Part shown: positions 6,394 to 11,176 of the stretch, in pieces
How the letters are laid out: each line of letters begins with the position of its first letter
How positions within the stretch are numbered: the first letter of the stretch is position 1
NCBI GenBank assembly: GCA_019310195.1
Contig: JAFDET010000134.1
Location: 1 to 11,176, forward strand
From: Deltaproteobacteria bacterium
GTDB lineage: Bacteria; Myxococcota_A; UBA9160; JAFDET01
Direction: 5' to 3'
DNA length: 11,176 bases
Made by a program: the position numbers and the translations under genes
Notes under the pieces: model-generated
The model's database searches: none
Seen by the model: the letters and a program-made list of their open reading frames with translations, nothing else
What the model was told of the DNA's origin: nothing

Positions 6394-7238
6394 AGCTCCT
6401 GGACTTCACCAAGATGCACGGGGCCGGCAACGACTTCGTAGTCCTGGACGGGCTGGGGGGCTCTCTGCCCGACGACCTGGGAGAGCTGGCCCGACGCCTT
6501 TCGGACCGGCACTTCGGCGTCGGCGCCGACCAGGTCCTGGTGCTCCTGCCTTCCACGCGGGCCGACGTGCGCATGGACATCTATGACGCGGACGGATCGC
6601 GCGTGGAGATGTGCGGCAACGGCATCCGCGCCATCTTCAAGTACCTACGCGACCGCGGCCTCTCCGAGAAGGACGAGCTGGCCGTCGAGACCGAGGAGCG
6701 CATCGTGCGCCCGCGCTGGGTGGGCCCGGATCGGATCCGGGTGGACATGGGCTCCCCCATCCTGGAGCCGGCCCGCGTACCGACCCGGCTGGGGAGCGGC
6801 GCGGGCCCGGTGCTGGATGAGCCCCTGGAGGTGCAGGGTCAGCACGTCCGCGTGAGCTGTGTCTCCATGGGAAACCCGCACGCCATCCTCTACGTGGAAG
6901 ACGTGGACGCAGCGCCGGTGGAGAGCCTGGGCTCGGCCATCGAGAACCACCCGGCGTTCCCGAACCGCGTCAACATCGAGTTCGTACAGCTCCTGACGCG
7001 CGACCGGGTGCGTCAACGAACCTGGGAGCGGGGCACGGGCGAGACCCTGGCCTGCGGGAGCGGCGCCTGCGCGGTGGCGGTAGCCTCGGTCCTGAACGGC
7101 CACGTGGATCGAGAGCTCAGCGTCGAGCTGCGCGGCGGAACGCTGGCCCTGGAGTGGCCGGATGACGCGGGCAGCGTTTTCATGACCGGACCGGCGGCCG
7201 AGGTCTACAGGGGCCGCTTCCCGGTGGAGGGGGACTGA
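6390..7238 (+). CDS. dapF: Diaminopimelate epimerase
   Basis: Cytoplasmic PLP-independent racemase converting LL-diaminopimelate to meso-diaminopimelate, for lysine and peptidoglycan. From the ATG at 6390 it has 282 aa, close to the 274 aa of E. coli. It begins MKLLDFTKMHGAGNDFVV, the standard N-terminus. Both catalytic cysteines are present in their motifs: C75 in MCGNGIRAIFKY and C222 in ACGSGACAVAVA. The pseudo-symmetric fold is also marked by MGNPHAILYVED at 160-171. The open frame extends upstream to 6201, but AGAGG 5 nt before this ATG, and the alignment of its N-terminus, fix the start. Its start overlaps the lipoprotein stop, and dapA follows after 2 bp. Confidence 0.98.
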   Translation: MKLLDFTKMHGAGNDFVVLDGLGGSLPDDLGELARRLSDRHFGVGADQVLVLLPSTRADVRMDIYDADGSRVEMCGNGIRAIFKYLRDRGLSEKDELAVETEERIVRPRWVGPDRIRVDMGSPILEPARVPTRLGSGAGPVLDEPLEVQGQHVRVSCVSMGNPHAILYVEDVDAAPVESLGSAIENHPAFPNRVNIEFVQLLTRDRVRQRTWERGTGETLACGSGACAVAVASVLNGHVDRELSVELRGGTLALEWPDDAGSVFMTGPAAEVYRGRFPVEGD

Positions 7239-7240
7239 CG

Positions 7241-8113
7241 GTGTTCCAAGGCGTACTGACGGCCCTGGTGACCCCCTTCCGGGACGGCGCGGTGGACGAG
7301 CGTGCCCTCGGCGATCTGGTGGAGTTCCAGATCGAAGCCGGCGTGGACGGCCTGGTCCCGTGCGGCTCTACGGGCGAGTCGGCGACCCTGACCCACGCCG
7401 AGCATCGCCGGGTGGTCGAGGTGGTGGTCGCGGCGGCGCGCGGCCGCGCGCCCGTGGTGGCCGGCACCGGCTCCAACTCGACCCGGGAGGCCATCGCGCT
7501 GACCCGCCACGCCAAGGAGGCGGGGGCCGACGGGGCGCTGCTGATCTCGCCCTACTACAACAAGCCGACCCAGGCCGGCATCGTGGCCCACTACGCGGCC
7601 ATCGCGCGCGAGACCGGCTTCCCGCTGATCGTCTACAACATCCCCGGTCGCACGGCGTCCAACATCCTTCCCGAGACCCTGGCCCAGCTGGCCGACATCG
7701 AGCAGGTGGTGGGCGTGAAGGAGGCCTGCGGCGACCTGGCGCAGATCTCCCACGCGATCGCGCGCTGCCCCGAGGAGTTCGCGGTGCTCTCCGGCGATGA
7801 CGTCTTCGCACTGCCGGTCCTGTCGGTCGGGGGCGTCGGAGTCATCTCCACCTCGTCCAACGTCGCCCCGGCGGAGATCGTGGAGATGGTGCGTGCCTTC
7901 CGCGCGGGAGACCTGGAGCGAGCCCGGGACCTGCACCAGCGGCTGCTGCCGCTTTTCGACGCGCTCTTCGTCGAGACCAACCCGATCCCCGTGAAGGCGG
8001 CCCTGGCCCTGCGCGGCCAGGTGGGCGAGGAGATCCGGCTGCCGCTCCTGCCCCTCACGGAGCCGAACCGGGAGCGGCTGCGGGTGGTGATGAAGGAGCT
8101 CGGGCTCCTCTAA
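7241..8113 (+). CDS. dapA: 4-hydroxy-tetrahydrodipicolinate synthase
   Basis: Class I (Schiff-base) aldolase condensing pyruvate with aspartate-semialdehyde, the first committed step of the DAP/lysine branch; normally a cytoplasmic tetramer. 290 aa against 292 in E. coli. The GTG start is supported by GGAGGGGG at 7226-7233, 7 nt upstream. Active-site residues by family alignment: S43 and T44 in GSTGES, Y106 in SPYYNKPTQ, Y132 and R137 in YNIPGRT, and the pyruvate-binding K160 in GVKEACGD. S43 replaces the usual threonine and recalls the GSTGE of N-acetylneuraminate lyase. R137 and the YYNKPTQ loop keep the call with DapA. The feedback lysine site was not assessed. The stop TAA shares one base with the dapB ATG. 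Confidence 0.97.
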   Translation: MFQGVLTALVTPFRDGAVDERALGDLVEFQIEAGVDGLVPCGSTGESATLTHAEHRRVVEVVVAAARGRAPVVAGTGSNSTREAIALTRHAKEAGADGALLISPYYNKPTQAGIVAHYAAIARETGFPLIVYNIPGRTASNILPETLAQLADIEQVVGVKEACGDLAQISHAIARCPEEFAVLSGDDVFALPVLSVGGVGVISTSSNVAPAEIVEMVRAFRAGDLERARDLHQRLLPLFDALFVETNPIPVKAALALRGQVGEEIRLPLLPLTEPNRERLRVVMKELGLL

Positions 8114-8877
8114 TGACGAAGGTCTGCGTCGTCGGAGCGCTGGGCCGGATGGGCGAACGCGTGCGCGCCGCCCTGGGCGACGAGGCCGGCCTCGAGCTGG
8201 CCTCCGCCCTGGAGGCGCCGGGCCATCCCGGTGTGGGCGACGACGCCGGCGGCGTGGCCGTGGTGGATGATGCCAAGGCCGCCCTGGGCGCGGCGGACGT
8301 GGCCATCGTCTTCGCCACGCCGGAGCCCAGCCTCGAAGTGCTGCGGGTCGCCGCCGAGGCCGGCGTGCGCTGCGTGGTGGGCACCACCGGCTTCAGCTCC
8401 GCGCAGCGGGCCGAGCTGGAGACGCTGGCCGAACGCGTGGCGATCGTGCTTGCGCCCAATTTCTCCGTGGCCGTCAACGTGCTCGGCGAGCTGGTGCGGA
8501 GGCTGGGCGAGGGCTGGGACGCGGAGCTGGTGGAGATCCATCACGCCGCCAAGCGCGACGCCCCCAGCGGAACCGCCCTGTGGCTGGCCGACGCCGTGGC
8601 CGAGGGCCGCGGCGCGGAGGCCCCGCGCGTCCTGGCGCGGGAGGGCGACACCGGCCCCCGCCAACCCGGCAGCATCGGCATCCAGACCCTGCGCGGCGGC
8701 GACAACCCCGGCGAGCACAGCGTGCTCTTCGTGGGCCAGGGTGAGCGCCTGGAGCTGACCCACCGCTCGGCCACCCGCGACCACTTCGCCCGCGGCGCCG
8801 TCCGCGCCGCCGCCTGGGTAAGCGGGCGCGCGCCCGGCCTCTACACGATGACCGACGTCCTCGGTCTCCATCCTTAG
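8113..8877 (+). CDS. dapB: 4-hydroxy-tetrahydrodipicolinate reductase
   Basis: Cytoplasmic NAD(P)H-dependent reductase giving tetrahydrodipicolinate. 254 aa, slightly shorter than the 273 aa of E. coli but complete. The N-terminal nucleotide-binding motif GALGRMG is at 8-14. GTTGF at 90-94 and APNFSVAVNV at 114-123 are typical. The catalytic core is EIHHAAKRDAPSGTA at 141-155, with H143/H144 and K147. The C-terminal LYTMTDVLGL is the family ending. Start and stop overlap with dapA as TAATG; an AAGGAG lies 14 nt upstream, rather far, so translational coupling is likely. It is the last recognisable gene of the operon; the next stretch is non-coding and then an IS91 element. Confidence 0.97.
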   Translation: MTKVCVVGALGRMGERVRAALGDEAGLELASALEAPGHPGVGDDAGGVAVVDDAKAALGAADVAIVFATPEPSLEVLRVAAEAGVRCVVGTTGFSSAQRAELETLAERVAIVLAPNFSVAVNVLGELVRRLGEGWDAELVEIHHAAKRDAPSGTALWLADAVAEGRGAEAPRVLAREGDTGPRQPGSIGIQTLRGGDNPGEHSVLFVGQGERLELTHRSATRDHFARGAVRAAAWVSGRAPGLYTMTDVLGLHP

Positions 8878-8920
8878 CCGGCCTTCTCGCTCGCCAACCC
8901 GAGCCGGACAAGGCCCTCCG

Positions 8921-8940
8921 CTCGGCTTCGCCTCGCTGCG
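8921..8940 (+). repeat. Intergenic repeat element, copy 1
   Basis: A 20-nt unit containing stem-loop GGC-TTC-GCC and ending in TCGCTGCG. It matches the unit at 8984-9003 at 17 of 20 positions. Two of the three differences form a swapped base pair in the stem, so pairing is kept. This looks like a short REP-like palindromic repeat. Confidence 0.45.
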
Positions 8941-8983
8941 CGCGCTTCGCGCTTGCGACTCGCGCTCGGGCACCGGATCTCGA

Positions 8984-9003
8984 CTCGCCTACGGCTCGCT
9001 GCG
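8984..9003 (+). repeat. Intergenic repeat element, copy 2
   Basis: Second copy of the unit at 8921-8940, with stem-loop GCC-TAC-GGC and the same TCGCTGCG ending. The middle stem pair is C-G here and G-C in copy 1. The third difference is in the loop (TAC against TTC). Confidence 0.45.
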
Positions 9004-9057
9004 GTCTCGCGGCTGCCGGGGGAGTCGTGACCAGCTGTCGGCGACGAAGGTGTGAAC

Positions 9058-9078
9058 GGGCGGGCTCGACTTCCGCCC
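9058..9078. repeat. Inverted repeat next to GAAC, upstream of transposase
   Basis: GGGCGG and CCGCCC flank a 9-nt loop, and GAAC lies directly before the left arm. Subterminal hairpins and a GAAC/CAAG neighbour are known for IS91-family ends. A chance GC-rich inverted repeat is equally possible. Confidence 0.25.
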
Positions 9079-9145
9079 ATGGAGCCTCGAGGCGCGCTCT
9101 CCAGCCGCCTCGCGACGGGCACGGAGCTGGCAACCATACGCAGGG

Positions 9146-10828
9146 GTGGGCTCCCAAGCTCTCACGGTTCCCCATGCGCACAGCCCGGGCGTCAGAGGCG
9201 CGGAGCCCGCTTACGCGCGCCGTCGCCCCGAGGAGAGCGTCCTCTACGGTGTCGTTCAGGGCGAGTTGGAGACCTTCCTCGCCCGCGCACAGGTCCGCGA
9301 GCGCCCCGTGCCCCGGTTCGTCGAGCGCGAGCTCCGCGGCTTCCTCCGCTGCGGCATCCTCGCGCACGGCTTCGTGCGCGTGCACTGCGACGACTGCGGT
9401 CTCGACCGCGTCGTCGCCTTCTCGTGCAAGGGCCGGGGCTTCTGCCCGTCGTGCGGCGGCCGGCGCATGGCCGACACGGCCGCGCACCTGGTGGACCGGG
9501 TCCTGCCCCAGGTTCCCGTGCGGCAGTGGGTGCTCTCGCTTCCCTTCGCCCTCCGCTACCGCCTCGCCTACGACGCGCCACTCACGAGCGCCGTCCTGGG
9601 GGTCTTCGTGCGCGCGGTCTTCGCTTCGCTGCGGCGCCGAGCTCGAAAGCAGTGGGGCGTGACCCGCGGCCAGTGCGGGGCCGTCACGTTCGTGCAGCGC
9701 TTTGGAGATGCCCTCAACCTGAACGTCCACTTCCACTCTCTCCTGCTCGATGGCGTCTACGCGGCGGGGCCGACCCGGGCCCCGCGTTTCCACCCGCTAC
9801 CGGCGCCGAATGACGAAGAAGTCGCGCGCGTCGTCGGCCAGGTCGCCCGACGGATCGCGCGCCTCCTCGAGCGCCGCGGTCTCGGCCCCGAGTCGGATCC
9901 CACGGAGGCCGATCCGCTGGCCGAGGAGGAACCCCTCCTCGCGGCCCTGTACGGGGCCTCGGTCGCCGGTCGTATTGCCACGGGCCGACGTGCCGGCGAG
10001 AGGGTGGTGCGCGTGGGCGACTGCATCGACCCCGATGGCCTCCCGGCGCTCGAGGGCGAGCGCTGTGCCAGTGCGAGCGGCGTGAGCCTGCACGCGAACG
10101 TGGCCGTCCCGGCGCGCGACCGTCGCCGCCTGGAGCGCCTGTGCCGCTACGTGGCGCGCCCCCCGGTCGCGACCAAGCGCCTCTCCCGGCTCGAGGACGG
10201 ACGGCTCCTCTACCGCCTCAAGCACCGCTGGCGGGACGGCACGACCCACGTCGTCTTCGAGCCGCAAGAGATCGTGGAGAAGCTCGCAGCCCTGGTCCCG
10301 CCGCCGCGCTTCCACCTCGTGCGTTACCACGGGATCCTGGGCCCGTGCGCAAGCGAGCGGGATCGCGTCGTACCGGGCGGGCTCATGCCCGAGCCCCGAG
10401 GCGGCCTGCCCGCTCCCTCTTCTCCCGTCGCATCGCCAGATGCCCCGCAGATGAATGGAAGAGGGGCTCGCGCCCAGGTCCAGATCCGCGAGCCCCGGCC
10501 CGAGGCCCCCGCACACGGGGGCACTAGGAGGATCTCGGAGCTCGACCCCCTGAACGACGCATTGCCTTCGCCCGACGTGCCGACGCCCCGTCCACGACGC
10601 CTGGCTTGGTCCGAGCTGCTGCGGCGCGTGTTCGCGGTGGACGTCCTCGAGTGCCCGCGCTGCGGGGGTCGCATGCGGCTGCTCGCCGCGATCCACCCGC
10701 CGGACGCGACGCACTCCATTCTGGAGTGCCTCAACCTGCCCTCCCGTGCCCCGCCGGCGGCCTCGCCCCTCCCCGACCGCGACGGGAGCGACGCGCGCTG
10801 GGAGCTGGCCTTCGAAGCAGGCGTCTGA
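9146..10828 (+). CDS. IS91-family rolling-circle (HUH) transposase
   Basis: A 560-aa transposase, apparently intact. An N-terminal zinc-binding domain (about 65-110) has C81-x2-C84, C94 and C100-x2-C103 in VHCDDCG and SCKGRGFCPSCGGRRM. The Y2_Tnp-type catalytic domain includes GAVTFVQRFGDALNLNVHFH, whose H195-x-H197 is the metal-binding HUH-type motif, and CRYVARPP with Y335 as the likely nucleophile. IS91 itself has a second tyrosine four residues earlier; here that position is arginine. A C-terminal CPRCGGRMRLLAAI (503-516) preceded by RRLAWSELLRRVFAVDVLE is a common ending in this subgroup. The GTG start is the first in the frame and has no good ribosome site; the conserved part begins near PAYARRRPEESVLY. 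Leucine codons appear to favour CTC over the CTG common in the dap genes, consistent with foreign origin. Confidence 0.93.
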   Translation: MGSQALTVPHAHSPGVRGAEPAYARRRPEESVLYGVVQGELETFLARAQVRERPVPRFVERELRGFLRCGILAHGFVRVHCDDCGLDRVVAFSCKGRGFCPSCGGRRMADTAAHLVDRVLPQVPVRQWVLSLPFALRYRLAYDAPLTSAVLGVFVRAVFASLRRRARKQWGVTRGQCGAVTFVQRFGDALNLNVHFHSLLLDGVYAAGPTRAPRFHPLPAPNDEEVARVVGQVARRIARLLERRGLGPESDPTEADPLAEEEPLLAALYGASVAGRIATGRRAGERVVRVGDCIDPDGLPALEGERCASASGVSLHANVAVPARDRRRLERLCRYVARPPVATKRLSRLEDGRLLYRLKHRWRDGTTHVVFEPQEIVEKLAALVPPPRFHLVRYHGILGPCASERDRVVPGGLMPEPRGGLPAPSSPVASPDAPQMNGRGARAQVQIREPRPEAPAHGGTRRISELDPLNDALPSPDVPTPRPRRLAWSELLRRVFAVDVLECPRCGGRMRLLAAIHPPDATHSILECLNLPSRAPPAASPLPDRDGSDARWELAFEAGV

Positions 10829-11176
10829 ACCCGACGCCAACATCAACAGCGGCAAATCCATGGGCAGCGGGCCGAAGCGTTCGGACTGCCAGGCCCCGGC
10901 GGGGGGCCGTGCGCTCCGCGATCGGCCCCGGACGCCCGCGAACCGCCCGGGAGGCGCCGCGCTTCCCATTGAATCCCCCGCCTACGGGTCAGCGTAGCTG
11001 CTGGCCCCCAGCGGATTTGTCGCTTCGGGTGTTATCGGACCTCGACCGCCCGCTTATACCGCTTATTCGCGGTAGCCGGAAACCCGTGCCCCTGGTGGAA
11101 CTTGCGAGGCTCTCGTCCTGGGCGTCAGCCGGAACAAGAGGCTCAGGGTGCGTATAGGGTGCGGTGGGTGGCTGTG
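10829..11176. other. Non-coding 3' flank of the transposase
   Basis: 348 bp without a gene I can support. It holds four hairpins: CCGAA-GCG-TTCGG (10872-10884), GGCCCC-GGCGG-GGGGCC (10892-10908), GCTGG-CCC-CCAGC (11000-11012) and TACCGC-TTATTC-GCGGTA (11057-11074). The segment from about 11011 to 11075 is markedly richer in A+T than its surroundings. This is where an IS91 replication end would be expected. The last 75 bp are G-rich with no recognisable feature. Confidence 0.5.
11057..11074. repeat. Perfect 6-bp hairpin, candidate IS91 subterminal structure
   Basis: TACCGC and GCGGTA flank the loop TTATTC. The left arm overlaps a tandem near-repeat of a 9-mer, CCGCTTATA (11050-11058) then CCGCTTATT (11059-11067). 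An iterated motif beside a hairpin resembles rolling-circle origins. The assignment to this element is inferred. Confidence 0.4.

Larger units (their letters stand above)
8878..9145. other. Hairpin-rich non-coding region between dapB and the transposase
   Basis: 268 bp with no supportable gene. It contains an outer stem CCCGAGC (8898-8904) with GCTCGGG (8964-8970), enclosing two small hairpins: GGC-TTC-GCC (8924-8932) and GCGCG-CTT-CGCGC (8940-8952). A third small hairpin, GCC-TAC-GGC, is at 8987-8995. No T-run follows, so any termination here would be Rho-dependent or structure-only. GAAC at 9054-9057 is followed directly by an inverted repeat and may mark an IS91-element end. Confidence 0.5.
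9054..11101 (+). mobile_element. IS91-family insertion element (boundaries approximate)
   Basis: Defined by the complete IS91-type transposase at 9146-10828. The left limit is placed at GAAC (9054-9057), followed by GGGCGG (9058-9063), a 9-nt loop and CCGCCC (9073-9078). The right limit is placed past a hairpin at 11057-11074 and before another GAAC (11098-11101). IS91 elements move by rolling-circle replication, lack the terminal inverted repeats and target duplications of DDE elements, and insert next to GAAC or CAAG. The ends therefore cannot be fixed by inspection. The element's presence is secure; these limits are a guess. Confidence 0.35.

Noticed and set aside
10872..10908. Two GC hairpins as a terminator for the transposase
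   Set aside because: No T-run follows either stem; they are kept only as structures of the IS flank.
10606..11157. 183-codon plus-strand frame over the transposase 3' end and flank
   Set aside because: Out of frame with the conserved C-terminal cysteine motif of the transposase; low-complexity Arg/Pro composition.
11130..11176. Group II intron 5' end (GTGCG-like) at the right edge
   Set aside because: The match is only a few bases; no domain V or reverse transcriptase is visible in the window.

Overview
The window is a GC-rich stretch of chromosome from a Gram-negative bacterium. The envelope genes indicate an outer membrane: a bifunctional PBP1b-type penicillin-binding protein, signal peptidase II, and two small lipoproteins, one of them LptM-like. 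The order argH - small lipoprotein - dapF - dapA - dapB resembles deltaproteobacterial-type lineages (Myxococcota, Desulfobacterota or relatives). That placement is inferred from gene order and composition, not from any search.

Left part, all on the minus strand: a complete IclR-family regulator (54-842) has its own candidate promoter and a dyad-rich control region (about 911-1035). Upstream of it in the reading direction lies an apparent operon, transcribed right to left: PBP1b (2228-4660, TTG start), a three-TPR lipoprotein (1705-2220) and lspA (1150-1668). A TPR lipoprotein directly downstream of a PBP1b gene recalls the LpoP/PBP1b pair of Pseudomonas. lspA encodes the peptidase that would mature this lipoprotein.

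Middle: a 132-bp divergent intergenic region (4661-4792) holds an 8-bp-arm inverted repeat and a 12-bp perfect palindrome. To its right is a tightly packed plus-strand operon: argH (4793-6238), a 52-residue LptM-like lipoprotein (6235-6393), dapF (6390-7238), dapA (7241-8113) and dapB (8113-8877). The junctions are 1-4 bp overlaps or a 2-bp gap. DapA and DapB make tetrahydrodipicolinate and DapF makes meso-diaminopimelate. meso-DAP is the lysine precursor and the usual cross-linking residue of Gram-negative peptidoglycan, the polymer made by the divergently encoded PBP1b. No lysA, dapD or dapL is present.

Right part: after dapB comes a non-coding stretch rich in hairpins, including two copies of a 20-nt element whose stems differ by a compensatory base-pair swap. 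It is followed by a complete IS91-family HUH transposase (9146-10828, 560 aa) with a 3' flank carrying several hairpins and a tandem 9-mer. The element sits where the lysine/DAP cluster might otherwise continue.

I see no wholly new system. The most useful leads are the TPR lipoprotein beside PBP1b, the unlisted LptM-like gene, the iclR control region, the covarying repeat pair after dapB, and the structured flanks of the IS91 element.
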